Notes: generated by a model not told the origin, from the sequence alone. Shown: positions 1 through 9,736, counted from the first letter of the stretch. The stretch: DNA of 64,000 bases from Ruegeria pomeroyi (GCF_021405525.1 NZ_JAGQAG010000004.1:248001-312000); one strand, 5' to 3'. Program-made: numbers and translations.

Positions 1-125
1 TCCGGCGCCATCTTCACAGGCACGAAAGCAGGACCGCTTGCGATCGCGAGTTCACCGTTCCGGTACTGTCGCCGCCAGACGGTCAGCAGTGAACGCGAGA
101 TACCATGCCGCCGCGCCGTCGCGGT
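1..125 (-). mobile_element. IS66-family element remnant (internal part of tnpA)
   Basis: This stretch matches 60018-60142, inside the tnpA gene of the IS66 element later in the window, with a single mismatch that I can see (G against A near position 63). The match stops abruptly at 125. The 5' end of the element, with its terminal repeat and the first part of tnpA, is absent, and the rest would lie to the left of the window. It is joined in-frame to the XdhC-type gene at 126-329, so the join is not a normal IS terminus. A deletion or recombination, or an assembly join at a repeat, would explain it. Confidence 0.9.
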
Positions 126-329
126 ACACCCGTTTGACAAGTAACCCGTCATCTTTCCGTCGGGTTCCACAATGGCCAATGAGCCAACTTCGCGCGCTGC
201 CCCGCCTTCGATCGAAAGGGATGTGATCAGGGCAAACCGTCCATCGGCCTGAACAATGCGCGCAGCTGCGTCCACTATGTCGACCACACGCTCTGCGTAG
301 ATGCTTTCCCTAGGCAGCAACGTCTTCAT
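126..329 (-). pseudogene. XdhC/CoxI-family protein, N-terminal fragment fused to IS66 tnpA
   Basis: An ATG at 329-327 overlaps the last codons of coxG and opens a frame of about 68 codons. It resembles the N-terminal XdhC_CoxI domain: a helix like RVVDIVDAAARIVQ, then FALITSLSIEGGAAREVGS, then a stretch ending GYLSNGC, which corresponds to the family's conserved G-x-(L/I)-S-x-GC. Members of this family are accessory proteins for maturation or insertion of the molybdenum cofactor. After the Cys the frame runs without a stop into the IS66 tnpA sequence (TATARRHGISRS...), so the C-terminal part is lost. Position and spacing suggest it was the last accessory gene of the cox operon. It was found by manual translation; the open frame leaves the window. 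Confidence 0.8.
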
Positions 330-762
330 TGACCACATCTGCAAAGGACTTGAAGAACTTCGCTGCCAGCTTCTTTGCCGTGCTCTGGATCAAGCGGCTT
401 CCCAATTGTGCCAGCTTTCCTCCGATTTCTGCCTTGGCTTCATAGCGTAGAATGGTCGTGTCACCGTCTGCGGTCAGCGTCACATCGGCACCGCCTTTTG
501 CATGACCCGCAGCACCGCCATTGCCTTGACCGGTCAGCGAGAACGCGTCCGGCGCGCCGGTTTTGTCCAGCACAACATCTCCGCCGAAACGGGCCTTAAC
601 AGGGCCGATTTTCAGCACAACTTTGGCTTCCAATTCGGTGTCAGAGTGTTTGATCAGCTCTTCGCAACCGGGAATGCATTGTTTCAGAATCTCCGGGTCG
701 TTCAAGGCCGCATAGACTCGCTCCTTCGGCGCGTTGATGATGATTTCGTCATTGAGTTCCAT
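310..762 (-). CDS. coxG: CoxG, carbon monoxide dehydrogenase accessory protein (SRPBCC fold)
   Basis: 150 residues. It opens MELNDEIIINAPKERVYAAL and contains CIPGCEEL, the typical start of the CoxG/SRPBCC family. It has a glycine-rich centre (GQGNGGAAGHAKGG) and an amphipathic C-terminal helix (SRLIQSTAKKLAAKFF). In Oligotropha carboxidovorans CoxG is associated with the membrane and is thought to help anchor the CO dehydrogenase to the respiratory chain; that role is inferred here. It lies 18 bp after the truncated nucleotidyltransferase gene and its 3' end overlaps the start of the broken XdhC-type gene, as expected in one operon. The length is normal for the family. Confidence 0.9.
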   Translation of the reverse strand: MELNDEIIINAPKERVYAALNDPEILKQCIPGCEELIKHSDTELEAKVVLKIGPVKARFGGDVVLDKTGAPDAFSLTGQGNGGAAGHAKGGADVTLTADGDTTILRYEAKAEIGGKLAQLGSRLIQSTAKKLAAKFFKSFADVVNEDVAA

Positions 763-780
763 GTGTTGGGTGTCCTTTTC

Positions 781-1050
781 TTAGCAACAGGGAAATCGGA
801 TATTGTTTGCTTGCTCGGGCGTCATCTTCAGCTTCTCGCGGAGCGCTTTCAGTCTTTTGACCAGGCGCATCATTCTGCGGTCGGAGTCATGTCCGGTGAC
901 AACTGTCAGCGGCGTCGTCAGAATAGATAGGTAGGTTTGTGCTAGATGGCGCACCATTGGTTCGCCTGCCACTGACATCAGCAGCTTATTTCGCGCACCC
1001 ATGCGGCGCGACAGGCCAGCGGCCAAGAGAATTGCGGCGACTCTACCCAT
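781..1050 (-). pseudogene. MobA/MocA-like nucleotidyltransferase, truncated
   Basis: The first 55-60 residues are a clear NTP-transferase start: VAAILLAAGLSRRMGARNKLL contains the nucleotide-binding LAAGxSxRMG signature, followed by GEPMVRHLAQTY and VVTGHD. Enzymes of this type that finish the Mo cofactor by adding cytidine are about 190-200 residues long. This frame ends at about 90 residues with an unrelated basic tail ending IRFPCC. The downstream catalytic region is missing, so an internal deletion joined to other sequence is the simplest reading. The start overlaps the end of coxF, so it was part of the operon. Loss may be compensated by another copy elsewhere. Confidence 0.75.
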
Positions 1051-1825
1051 TTGCACGTGCCGTTTCTCTGCGGCGCACGCGCAGCAGCTGGGCCAGGATC
1101 GAGAGGGCGATTTCCTCTGGCGTAACAGCGCCCAGGTCCAACCCGGCAGGTGCGTTTACAGCTTTTGTCTTTTCCAGCCCGATTCCCGCGCTGTGAAGCT
1201 TCTCGGCAAGAGCCGAATATTTCCGGCCGCTGCCAACAAAGGCGACATATGCAGCATCGACCGAGAGCGCCGCTTTCAGAGCATCAAGGTCGCCCTGTCC
1301 CTGTGTCGCGATCACGATGAATTTTTGCTGTGAATCCACCGGCTCAGACGTAATGGCTGAAGAAACCGACCAATGAAACTGCGGAGCAAGTGTGCTGAGC
1401 GCTTGTGCGACGGGAGACGTGCCCAAGATCACCAGCTCGGGCATTGGCAGGCAAGGCTCGATAAAGATATCCACGGTCCCACGCGATGGGCAGCCGTTGC
1501 GCGCAAAGTGCGTGCCATCGACGGTATCGCCTGGGGCGACGCCCTTTTCCGCCAGAAGATCCTCGGGGGCAACCGAAATGAGTTGTGGCACGCCGCTTTG
1601 CAATGCCTCCACCGCCGCGCGTTTGACGGCGCCGCGCGTGCATCCTCCACCCAGCCAGCCATGCACGATGGTGCCGTCCGCACTTAGGAGCGCCTTGGCC
1701 CCAGGCTTTGCGGCCGTCGCCCCGGCTGTCCGCACGATGGTCGCAAAGGCAAAAGGCACCTGCCGCGCCCGCAACTCCTGCGCTGCATCGGCCAAATCGG
1801 TGTCAAGGATCTCTGCCGGGCTCAT
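1043..1825 (-). CDS. coxF: CoxF, XdhC/CoxI-family cofactor maturation protein
   Basis: 260 residues with both parts of the XdhC family. The N-terminal domain has PFAFATIVRTAGATAAKPG and a HGWLGGGCTRGAVKRAA segment with the conserved G-GC motif. The C-terminal Rossmann-like domain ends with the signature GLDLGAVTPEEIALSILAQLL. Proteins of this family protect or deliver the molybdenum cofactor, and CoxF is needed to assemble the Cu-S-Mo centre in Oligotropha. Its ATG overlaps the coxE stop (ATGA), which indicates translational coupling. This is the intact XdhC-type gene of the cluster; a second one at the left edge is broken. Confidence 0.9.
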   Translation of the reverse strand: MSPAEILDTDLADAAQELRARQVPFAFATIVRTAGATAAKPGAKALLSADGTIVHGWLGGGCTRGAVKRAAVEALQSGVPQLISVAPEDLLAEKGVAPGDTVDGTHFARNGCPSRGTVDIFIEPCLPMPELVILGTSPVAQALSTLAPQFHWSVSSAITSEPVDSQQKFIVIATQGQGDLDALKAALSVDAAYVAFVGSGRKYSALAEKLHSAGIGLEKTKAVNAPAGLDLGAVTPEEIALSILAQLLRVRRRETARANG

Positions 1826-3003
1826 AGCGCACCCAATTCGGTTTCAAGTGCGGCCAGATCATCCAGCCTATTGGCAGCCTTAAACAGGTCGAGGTGGGGC
1901 AAGGCCGCCGCCATTCCCCCAGCCACTGGCGCGTAGTCGCGCCATCCTTTGAGAGGGTTGAGCCAGATGATCTTGCAGCTACGCTTTTTGAGCTTAGTCA
2001 GCGCCGCACCAAGTTGGTCCGGTGGTTCGGTATCGCAGCCGTCCGACAGGATCAGGACAACGCTGCGCCCATCTACAAAGCGTTTGGCGTAAGTGTCGGC
2101 AAAGCGCTGTAGTGATGGGCCAATTTTGGATCCTCCACCGAACCCGTCAGCCATCAGGGACATGCGCCCGATGGCCCGCATCATGTCCTTGTCGCGCAGC
2201 GCCTCGGTAATCCGGACAAGGCGCGTGTGGAATAGATAGGCATCCGCGTTCTTGTCTGCCCGCATCAGGCCCGCGAGGAAGGCAAGGAAGACCTGGGCAT
2301 AGACGCTCATCGAGCCCGAGACATCGCACAGCGCTACAATCCTGCGCACGCGATCCGGTCGGCGCTTGTGCAATAGGCGCAGGGGTTCGCCGCCGGTTGA
2401 AAGACTGCGGCGGATGGTCTTGCGGAAATGCAAACGGTCGCCCTTACGGGCAGCGATGCGACGGCGCGAACGTTTGTCGCGCAAGGCGGCACCCATGCGG
2501 CGTGCGATAGCCTCGGCCTCTGCAATTTCATCGGAGCGAACAAGATCTCGCAGGTCACGGCGACTGAGGTTGCGCTGCTCTGTCGCGACAAGCTTGCCGG
2601 TGCCGTCGCTATCGGCTTCGCCGACTTCGGTGTCGGGGGTCGTGGACGTGCCGCTTGACCCCGCATCCTCGCCACTGCCATCGCGTGAGCTATGGACGGA
2701 CTTACTGAGGGTGGCTTGCGGCTTTGGGACGATACGCTGTTTCACCCGTCCGGCATCCATCCAATAGCTGTCAAAGAGAGCGTCGAACCGCTCCGCCTCT
2801 TCTTTGCAGCCGGTGCAGATGGCACGCAGGACGCGACGGCATTCGTCCGGGGCTGCGGCATTCACCTGGGTGAGCGCGGTGAGACTCAGGTCCGCTTCAG
2901 CAACGCCCAGCCGCAAGCCATTGTCACGCAGATGCGCCACAAACCCAACGACACGCGCGGCAGGCCCCGGGTCGCGGTCGGCAAAGCGGGTGACCCGTGT
3001 CAT
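1822..3003 (-). CDS. coxE: CoxE, VWA-domain CODH maturation protein
   Basis: 393 residues. The C-terminal half is a von Willebrand A-like domain with the metal-binding MIDAS start CDVSGSMS and a late LILSDGCDT. The middle is very basic and Arg-rich, and an Asp/Ser/Thr-rich linker lies around residues 110-140. In Oligotropha, CoxE works with the AAA+ protein CoxD in building the [CuSMoO2] active site. The gene overlaps coxD at its start and coxF at its end by 4 bp each, the tight coupling expected for the pair. Confidence 0.92.
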   Translation of the reverse strand: MTRVTRFADRDPGPAARVVGFVAHLRDNGLRLGVAEADLSLTALTQVNAAAPDECRRVLRAICTGCKEEAERFDALFDSYWMDAGRVKQRIVPKPQATLSKSVHSSRDGSGEDAGSSGTSTTPDTEVGEADSDGTGKLVATEQRNLSRRDLRDLVRSDEIAEAEAIARRMGAALRDKRSRRRIAARKGDRLHFRKTIRRSLSTGGEPLRLLHKRRPDRVRRIVALCDVSGSMSVYAQVFLAFLAGLMRADKNADAYLFHTRLVRITEALRDKDMMRAIGRMSLMADGFGGGSKIGPSLQRFADTYAKRFVDGRSVVLILSDGCDTEPPDQLGAALTKLKKRSCKIIWLNPLKGWRDYAPVAGGMAAALPHLDLFKAANRLDDLAALETELGAL

Positions 3004-3875
3004 GCGGCTTTGCCTGCAATGCGCGCGGCGACGTCGGATGTGATCTGTGCCTGATCGCTTTGCGTTTTCAAAAGGGTGGTAAGCGTCGACTGCAAGACTG
3101 CCGGATCATTTGTGAGGTCGGCAATGCCAAGCCCCATCAAGGCCGCCGCAAAGTCGAGCATTTCGGCGATGCCGGGCGTTTTCTCCAGGTCTTCTTCCCG
3201 CAGCTTTTGCACGAATCCGATGATCTGATTTGCCAAATGCCCCTCGACCTGCGGACAGCGCGCCTTGAGGATGGCCAGCTCCGTCGCGCGGTCAGGATAC
3301 TCGACATATGTGTAAAGGCAGCGCCGCCGCAAAGCATCCGACAGGTCCCGTGTTCCGTTAGATGTCAGGATCACGATAGGCTTGCAGGTCGCTGTGATCG
3401 TGCCAAGTTCAGGGACGGACACTTGGTAGTCGGACAAAACCTCAAGCAGGTAAGCCTCGAACTCTTCATCCGCTCGGTCGATTTCGTCGATCAGAAGAAC
3501 CGGCGGCTTTTCTTGTGTGATCGCGGCGAGCAAGGGACGTTCCAACAGAAAGTCGCGGGAAAAGATGCGATCCTCGACCGATTTGCCGGTCTCGCCGTCT
3601 TCCGCTGCAGAGCGGATCGTCAGCAGCTGGCGCTGGTAGTTCCACTCGTAGATCGCTTGCGAGGCGTCCAGACCTTCATAACATTGAAGGCGGATCAACT
3701 GCGTATCCTGAGTCAGGCTCAGCGTGCGGGCGATCTCGGTCTTGCCGACGCCTGCCGCGCCTTCCAACAACAATGGGCGCTCCAACGTGAGCGCAAGATG
3801 CAGCGCCACAGAAAGGTCGTCTGAAGCGACATAGCTTTTCGCGGTCAGCGCGGTTTGAAGGGATTGCCAGGTCAT
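3000..3875 (-). CDS. coxD: CoxD, MoxR-type AAA+ ATPase
   Basis: About 291 residues from the ATG that follows a GGAG ribosome-binding site; a start nine codons upstream is possible but lacks one. The Walker A motif is GAAGVGKTE, the Walker B is VLLIDEIDRADEEFEAYLLE, and a sensor-1-like ILTSNGTRDL follows. This is the MoxR subfamily. CoxD is the chaperone ATPase that, with CoxE, drives sulfuration and copper insertion at the CoxL Mo site in Oligotropha. It starts 58 bp after coxL and overlaps coxE. Confidence 0.93.
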   Translation of the reverse strand: MTWQSLQTALTAKSYVASDDLSVALHLALTLERPLLLEGAAGVGKTEIARTLSLTQDTQLIRLQCYEGLDASQAIYEWNYQRQLLTIRSAAEDGETGKSVEDRIFSRDFLLERPLLAAITQEKPPVLLIDEIDRADEEFEAYLLEVLSDYQVSVPELGTITATCKPIVILTSNGTRDLSDALRRRCLYTYVEYPDRATELAILKARCPQVEGHLANQIIGFVQKLREEDLEKTPGIAEMLDFAAALMGLGIADLTNDPAVLQSTLTTLLKTQSDQAQITSDVAARIAGKAA

Positions 3876-3933
3876 CGAAATCTCCGGGGCTGGGGCGCAC
3901 ATGGCGAGATTCTGCGCGCCCCGCCGTTACGAC

Positions 3934-6363
3934 TTAGTCATGCAGGCCCAGTTCGTTGGCAGTCTTCCAGATCCGCCAGTGATCATGCGGCATGTTGGTG
4001 TGCCGGTTCCCGAAAGGACGGAAGGCGTCCTGAATGGCATTCGAGAAGCATGGCACACCGCCCACATGGGGGCTTTCACCGACACCTTTCGCCCCGATGG
4101 GGTGATGCGGTGAAGGCGTCACGGTGTAGTCGGTTTCGTAGTTCGGAACCTCCCACGCGGTCGGCAGGAAAAAGTCCATCAACGTGCCCGTCTTCACATT
4201 GCCCATGTCGTCATATGCAATCTCCTGGCCCAGTGCGACGGCAAGCGCCTCGGTCAGGCCGCCATGAACCTGACCTTCGATGATCATCGGGTTGATCCGG
4301 GTGCCACAGTCATCCAGCGCATAGAAACGGCGGATTTCCGGCAAACCCGTATCGACGTCAATGTCCATCACGCAGATATAGGCACCAAATGGGTAGGTCA
4401 TGTTAGGCGGATCGTAGTAGCTGACAGCTTCCAGCCCCGGTTCAATGCCCGGAATGGCCTGATTGTACGCGGCAAAGGCGATTTCCTTCATCGTCTTGAA
4501 CTTCTCAGGTGCGCCTTTGACCACAAAGCGGTCCACGTCGAATTCCACGTCGTTGTCGTGCACTTCGAGCAGATAGGCCGCGATCATCTGCGCCTTGGCA
4601 CGGATCTTGCGCCCGGCCATGGCTGTCGCCGCACCCGCCACAGGGGTCGAGCGTGACCCATAGGTGCCAAGCCCGTAGGGAGCCGTATCAGTATCCCCCT
4701 CTTCGATGGTGATGCTGTCGGCGGGCAGGCCAATTTCCGATGCCAGGATTTGCGCAAAGGTGGTTGCGTGTCCCTGGCCCTGCGAAATCGTGCCCAGTCG
4801 CGCAATCGCGGACCCTGTCGGGTGGATGCGGATTTCGCAGCTATCGAACATGCCAAGGCCAAGAATATCGCAGTTCTTGACGGGGCCAGCGCCGACGATC
4901 TCGGTGAAGAAGCTGAGGCCGATGCCCATCAGGGACCGTGTCTTGCCAGCCTTGAAGTCTTCGACCCGCTGCGCCTGTTCTGCCCGCAAACCTTCGTAAT
5001 CAACGGTCTTCAGGGCCTTGTCCCAGGCGGTGTGATAGTCGCCAGAGTCGTATTCCCAACCCAAAGCGGCCTTGTAGGGGAACTGCTCTTTCTTGATGAA
5101 GTTGATCCGGCGCAGTTCTGCAGCATCCATGTTCAACTCGATCGCCAGAACTTCGATCATCCGTTCAATGAAATACACGGCTTCGGTCACACGGAAGGAA
5201 CAGCGATAACTGACCCCGCCGGGTGCCTTGTTGGTGTAAACGCCATCGACCTGCAGGAAGGCGGTCGGGATGTCATAGGACCCGGTGCAGATGTTCATGA
5301 AACCGGCCGGGAACTTCGTTGGGTCGGCGCAGGCGTCAAACCCGCCGTGGTCGGCAGTCACGTGGCAGTGTAGGCCAGTGATCTTGCCTTCCCTGGTAGC
5401 GCTGACCCGGCCCGTCATGTGGTAGTCACGCGCGAAGGCGGTGGTCATCAGGTTATCCATCCGATCTTCGATCCACTTGACCGGCTTGCCCGTCACGATG
5501 GAGGCCACAACCGAGCAGACATAGCCCGGGTAAGCCCCCACCTTGTTGCCGAACCCGCCACCGATATCAGGGCTGATCACACGGATATTGTGCTCTTCAA
5601 TACCCGAGATCAGCGACACAACGGTCCGAATGGCATGCGGTGCCTGGAACGTGCCCCAGAGGGTCAGCTTGCCATTCACCTTGTCCATCGACGCCACGCA
5701 GCCGCAGGTTTCCAACGGGCACGGATGGGTGCGGTGGTAGTACATGGTTTCTTCAGCCACGACCTCGGCGTTGTCGATGGTCTCGAATGTCGGGCCCTTG
5801 TCGCCGGCCTCCCATGTGAAGATGTGATTGTGGTGCTTGCGGGGGCCGTGCGCACCGGCAGCCGGGCTGCCGTCCTCGGCCACTGTGTCCGGCCTGAGCA
5901 CCACATCTGATTTCATAGCCTTGAACGGATCTACAAGAACTTCAAGTTCCTCGTATTCCACCTCGACCGCTTCGATCCCATCTGCGGCGGCATAGCGATC
6001 GACGGCCACGACAAAGGCAACCTCCTGACCCTGGAACAGAACCTTGCCGTCGGCCAGCACCATTTGCCTGTCGCCCGCAAGGGTCGGCATCCAGTGAAGG
6101 CCCAAGGGCTCCAAATCCTTGGCCGTCAGGACGGCCAAAACGCCCGGCACCTCCAGCGCAGCGGACGTGTCGATATTGACGATCTTCGCGTGGGCATAGG
6201 GCGACCGAACAAAGTCGCCAAACAACATGCCGTCCAGCTTGATGTCATCGACATAATTGCCTTTGCCTTGGGTGAATCGTGCGTCCTCAACCCGCTTGCG
6301 CGAGCAGCCCATGCCTTTGAGGTTCTCGATCCGCTCCTCGCGGCTTGTCACTTCGTCCTTCAT
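3934..6363 (-). CDS. coxL: Form I aerobic carbon monoxide dehydrogenase, large (Mo-Cu) subunit
   Basis: 809 residues, the same length as the Oligotropha carboxidovorans enzyme. The active-site loop reads [11 protein letters not shown] count the Cys at residue 388, the position of the copper-binding Cys388 in Oligotropha, and the Glu of GAKGVGESP at 763, matching its catalytic Glu763. Form I enzymes carry AYxCSFR, so this is form I with Ser in place of Ala. Form II proteins carry AYRGAGR instead. Together with CoxM and CoxS it oxidises CO to CO2, passing electrons through two 2Fe-2S clusters and FAD to the quinone pool. The ATG overlaps the coxS stop by 4 bp. The gene order M-S-L is also typical of form I. 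Confidence 0.97.
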   Translation of the reverse strand: MKDEVTSREERIENLKGMGCSRKRVEDARFTQGKGNYVDDIKLDGMLFGDFVRSPYAHAKIVNIDTSAALEVPGVLAVLTAKDLEPLGLHWMPTLAGDRQMVLADGKVLFQGQEVAFVVAVDRYAAADGIEAVEVEYEELEVLVDPFKAMKSDVVLRPDTVAEDGSPAAGAHGPRKHHNHIFTWEAGDKGPTFETIDNAEVVAEETMYYHRTHPCPLETCGCVASMDKVNGKLTLWGTFQAPHAIRTVVSLISGIEEHNIRVISPDIGGGFGNKVGAYPGYVCSVVASIVTGKPVKWIEDRMDNLMTTAFARDYHMTGRVSATREGKITGLHCHVTADHGGFDACADPTKFPAGFMNICTGSYDIPTAFLQVDGVYTNKAPGGVSYRCSFRVTEAVYFIERMIEVLAIELNMDAAELRRINFIKKEQFPYKAALGWEYDSGDYHTAWDKALKTVDYEGLRAEQAQRVEDFKAGKTRSLMGIGLSFFTEIVGAGPVKNCDILGLGMFDSCEIRIHPTGSAIARLGTISQGQGHATTFAQILASEIGLPADSITIEEGDTDTAPYGLGTYGSRSTPVAGAATAMAGRKIRAKAQMIAAYLLEVHDNDVEFDVDRFVVKGAPEKFKTMKEIAFAAYNQAIPGIEPGLEAVSYYDPPNMTYPFGAYICVMDIDVDTGLPEIRRFYALDDCGTRINPMIIEGQVHGGLTEALAVALGQEIAYDDMGNVKTGTLMDFFLPTAWEVPNYETDYTVTPSPHHPIGAKGVGESPHVGGVPCFSNAIQDAFRPFGNRHTNMPHDHWRIWKTANELGLHD

Positions 6364-6854
6364 TCTGCCGCCTCCTTGGCTGCATTCATCTCGGCCGCGG
6401 CAGCCTGAATGGATTTCACAATGTTCTGGTAGCCCGTGCAGCGGCAGATGTTGCCCGCCATTCCAAAGCGGATTTCCGCTTCGGTTGGGTTCGGGTTCTC
6501 CTCAAGCAGCTTCTTGGCCCGGGTGATCATCCCAGGCGTGCAATAGCCGCACTGAAGGCCGTGATGTTCCTTGAACGCGGTCTGAAGCGGATGCAGGTTG
6601 TCCGGCCCGCCGATGCCTTCGATTGTCGTGATCTTCTTGCCGTCGGCCTGGGCCACGAACATGGTGCAGGATTTGACCGACTTTCCATCAATAGTGACAG
6701 TGCAGGCCCCGCAATGCGACGTCTCGCAACCAATATGGGGCCCGGTGATGTTGAGCCGCTCGCGGAGCGTGTAGATGAGCAATTCGCGTGGCTCGGCGAG
6801 AAATTCCTCTTCCTTGCCGTTCACTGTGATCTTGTAGTGTTGTTTCTTCGACAT
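6360..6854 (-). CDS. coxS: CO dehydrogenase small [2Fe-2S] subunit
   Basis: 164 residues from ATG-Ser-Lys-Lys, preceded by a GGAGG-type site. Two 2Fe-2S motifs are visible: the plant-type [15 protein letters not shown] with its later Cys, and the C-terminal CGYCTPGMI ... [12 protein letters not shown]. This is the standard layout of the xanthine oxidase family small subunit, which relays electrons from the Mo centre of CoxL to the FAD of CoxM. It begins 11 bp after coxM and overlaps coxL by 4 bp. Confidence 0.96.
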   Translation of the reverse strand: MSKKQHYKITVNGKEEEFLAEPRELLIYTLRERLNITGPHIGCETSHCGACTVTIDGKSVKSCTMFVAQADGKKITTIEGIGGPDNLHPLQTAFKEHHGLQCGYCTPGMITRAKKLLEENPNPTEAEIRFGMAGNICRCTGYQNIVKSIQAAAAEMNAAKEAAE

Positions 6855-6865
6855 GGTTTCCTCCC

Positions 6866-7720
6866 TCACGCCCGTGACCAGGCACGTTCGATGGCGCGGC
6901 GCAGGATCACCCCCGCAACATGTTTCTTGAAAGCGACGGGGCCGCGATTGTCTTCGGTTGGATCAATGTCATCGAGCATCGCGGCCACTGCGGCTTTGAT
7001 CGCTGCGTCATCCAAAGAAGTTCCGACGAGCGCATCTCCTGCGGCCTCGGAATAGATCGGCGTATCGCTCAGGTTTGTCATCGCAATTGACGCCGACACG
7101 CAGGAACCGCCGTCTTTCACGATCTGAACAGCAGCGGCCGCGGTCGCGTAGTCGCCAATCTTGCGCTTCTGCTTTTCATAGGCGTAACCGCCCATTGGCA
7201 CAGGGATCGTGACTGCCGTCAGAACCTCCTCGTCCCCACGTGCCGTCATATAGGCGGCCTCATAAAACTCCCGCGCGGCAATGTCCCGTTCGCCATCAGG
7301 ACCCACAACGGTGAAGGTGGCGTCGAGGCACTGCATCAGGCCCGGCATGTCATTGCCCGGATCGCCGTTGGCGACATTGCCGCCAACAGTCCCCATGTAG
7401 CGCACCTGCGGATCGGCAATCTGCAGCGCTGCCTCGCGCAGGATCGGAGCCGCTTGGGCGAGCGCCTCATTGTCGATGATGTCATGCTGCGTGACCATTG
7501 CACCGATCCGAATGGTGTCGGCGTCGATCTCGATATCGGACATCCCGCCAACATCCTGAAGGTCGATCAGGTGCGGAACGTCTGCCATGCGCAGCTTCAT
7601 CATCGGAATGAGGCTATGACCGCCAGCCATCACGCGGGCATCATCGCCATGTTCTTCAAGTATGGACAGAACACCCGCCATATCCTTGGGTCTGTGATAC
7701 TCAAAGGCCGCTGGTATCAT
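6866..7720 (-). CDS. coxM: CO dehydrogenase medium (FAD) subunit
   Basis: 284 residues from the ATG ([14 protein letters not shown]) that follows a strong GGAGGAGAG site; the frame is open 20 codons further upstream, but that stretch looks non-coding. The FAD-binding motifs [13 protein letters not shown] and [16 protein letters not shown] are both present, as in CO dehydrogenase M subunits. It is the first structural gene of the operon. The 112 bp between it and the coxC-like regulator should carry the cox promoter or be transcribed through. Confidence 0.95.
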   Translation of the reverse strand: MIPAAFEYHRPKDMAGVLSILEEHGDDARVMAGGHSLIPMMKLRMADVPHLIDLQDVGGMSDIEIDADTIRIGAMVTQHDIIDNEALAQAAPILREAALQIADPQVRYMGTVGGNVANGDPGNDMPGLMQCLDATFTVVGPDGERDIAAREFYEAAYMTARGDEEVLTAVTIPVPMGGYAYEKQKRKIGDYATAAAAVQIVKDGGSCVSASIAMTNLSDTPIYSEAAGDALVGTSLDDAAIKAAVAAMLDDIDPTEDNRGPVAFKKHVAGVILRRAIERAWSRA

Positions 7721-7832
7721 CGGCTCTCCTCCCTCAAAGCGCTTCAACTTGATGGAGGAGAGCAGTGCACAGCGCAGCATAGGGGCGCTTTAGAAATTCA
7801 ATGAAAGACAGGGGTTTCGCACGAAATGCGCT

Positions 7833-8954
7833 TCAGGTTGCACGAATTGCGCCGACCTGCGAAGCCAATGCATCCTGAATTGCCTTCAGTTTGGAACGAC
7901 TCACCGGCGCGGAGGGTATTTCAGAGCCATCAAACACGCATTTGCCGCTGTCTTTTGTCCTCTCAAATCGGACCACATGCGCGGGATTGACCAAATAGCT
8001 TCGATGGGTCTGAAGGAACCCCAGCGGAACAAGACGCTTCGTTGCCTCGGTCACGGACCAAACACAGAACAACCGTTCGCGTCCGGTATAGACTTGGGTG
8101 TAATGTGCGTCCGCTCGGACAAAGACGACATCCTTGGCAGACACGAAGACTTTTCCGCCGTCACGCTCACAAGGGACTTGCAGCATCGGAGGTGCCTGAC
8201 CCGGCGCGATCTCATTCTCACGGTGCCGGGCTTCCTGCGCTGGCCGAGGAAGGTACGTTACACCGACCCAAAGGCAGGCCCCGAACATGACGAAACTGAA
8301 AAAGATGACGCCCAGGGCAAGCGTCTCATTGCTCATCAATGGGCCGAACTCGGCACCATCCGAATTCGCCACAAATCTGGTTCCGGCCATGGCGAGAAAA
8401 TGAACGCTCGCAACGGCGATCGCAAAGCAGAGAGTACCCAGCAGAATATTTCTGTTGGTCCTCTTTCCATAGGCGATGCCAAACGCCAGAACGCATAGCG
8501 CAATTGCCACGAATGACGAAACAACGACGCCAAGAGGCGCATAGACCGCGCGGCACAGTTCGAGCCCTGCGATCCCGATATAGTGCATTGCAAGAATACC
8601 AGCCCCGACAATACCGCCTGCCAGGGACACAGTCAGTCGGTTACGGACAGTGAAATGGAGAATAATGAGTGCAGCACCGACAATCAGGATTGCCGTCAGC
8701 GCCGAGATCAGCGTGATCGCGGCATCGTAGTAGAACAGGATCGGCATTTGCAGTCCAAGCATTGCCACGAAGTGCATTGCCCATATTCCGCCACCGAGCG
8801 AGATTGCAGCCAAGGCGATCAATGCCTTCTTCTCGAAATCAGGTTTCGAACCGAGGTCACGGGTCAAAGACAGGCCAGTGAACCCGGCAACAAGAGCTAC
8901 CAAGCACGACATGGCAACAAGAATGTGGTTGTGACTGACGTCTAGAAATACCAT
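7833..8954 (-). CDS. coxC: CoxC-like membrane regulator, MHYT sensor plus LytTR DNA-binding domain
   Basis: 373 residues. The first 240 or so are membrane-embedded, with repeated Met-His motifs (GIWAMHFVAML, GILAMHYIGIAG, SVHFLAMAG) of the MHYT sensor type, which has been proposed to bind a copper ion and sense O2, CO or NO. The last 100 residues form a LytTR DNA-binding domain (VFVRADAHYTQVY ... LQTHRSYLVNPAHVVRFE). Oligotropha CoxC and CoxH have this arrangement, and coxC sits directly upstream of coxMSL there too. It very likely controls the operon in response to CO or a redox signal. The coxC name rests on architecture and position. Confidence 0.85.
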   Translation of the reverse strand: MVFLDVSHNHILVAMSCLVALVAGFTGLSLTRDLGSKPDFEKKALIALAAISLGGGIWAMHFVAMLGLQMPILFYYDAAITLISALTAILIVGAALIILHFTVRNRLTVSLAGGIVGAGILAMHYIGIAGLELCRAVYAPLGVVVSSFVAIALCVLAFGIAYGKRTNRNILLGTLCFAIAVASVHFLAMAGTRFVANSDGAEFGPLMSNETLALGVIFFSFVMFGACLWVGVTYLPRPAQEARHRENEIAPGQAPPMLQVPCERDGGKVFVSAKDVVFVRADAHYTQVYTGRERLFCVWSVTEATKRLVPLGFLQTHRSYLVNPAHVVRFERTKDSGKCVFDGSEIPSAPVSRSKLKAIQDALASQVGAIRAT

Positions 8955-9104
8955 GTCCGCAAAATGACCAAAAAAGCGACACTTGACAAATGTTGGTGTA
9001 GTCTTCCTCTCTAAATTCTTTGATGGTGTCCTGGCATCCCGATAATCCTGCCAGCTAATTTAAATCCGGCGATGGCGAGCGGAATCGCCGCTCGCCCGCA
9101 TGGC

Positions 9105-9736
9105 TCATATGTCGATCTGTTCCGCTATGCTCAGCGCATCTTCCAGCTCGACACCGAGATAGCGTACTGTGCTGTCGATCTTAGTTGTCCCAACAACAGC
9201 TGCACAGCACGCAGGTTACCTGTTTTCCGGTAAATCTCAGCCGCTTTGGTTCGGCGAAGCGAATGTGTTCCGTATCCGGTTGGTTCCAGACCAATCGACG
9301 CCACCCAATCGTGCACCAAGCGGCCATACTGACGGGTTGAGATGTGTGGTTGATCGTGGAAGCGGCTGGGAAATATGAACGAGCAAGCCCACATCTCGGG
9401 TGACTTGACCCAAGACAGGACAGTTTCCCTTGTGTTTTCCGTCAGTTCAAACTGAACAGGCCGCTTGGTTTTGCTCTGAATCACCGAAACACGTTCTCGG
9501 ACGCGATCTTCTTTGACCAGATCGACCACAGAGAGCCTGACCAGATCACATCCACGTAGCCTGCTGTCGATGGCAACGTTAAATAGCGCCAGATCGCGAA
9601 GGTTGTTCGCCAGTTCCAGTCGCGCTCGGATGGCCCAAACCTGCTTTGGTAGCAGCGGTCGTTTCTGCCCGATGCTCCGCCCCTTGTTCCAGGTTCTACG
9701 TTTCGGGGTGACGGCAGGAAGTTGGACTCGAGGCAT
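9105..9736 (-). pseudogene. Tyrosine recombinase/integrase, single-base frameshift near the C terminus
   Basis: The start at MPRVQLPAVTPKRRTWNKG leads into a phage-type integrase catalytic domain: AIDSRLRGCDLVRLSVVDL with the first catalytic Arg, then GTHSLRRTKAAEIYRKTG (the H-x-x-R box) and RAVQLLLGQ. There the frame slips. The uninterrupted frame ends in a nonsense tail, while the other frame gives TKIDSTVRYLGVE with the catalytic Tyr and a natural end ALSIAEQIDI at 9105. Loss of one A in GGACAACT would explain it. It is either a real pseudogene or a sequence error. At about 210 residues it lacks an arm-binding domain. Confidence 0.8.

Noticed and set aside
3000-3824. A plus-strand gene of about 275 codons opposite coxD
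   Set aside because: coxD has clear Walker motifs and operon coupling; the opposite frame is a shadow.
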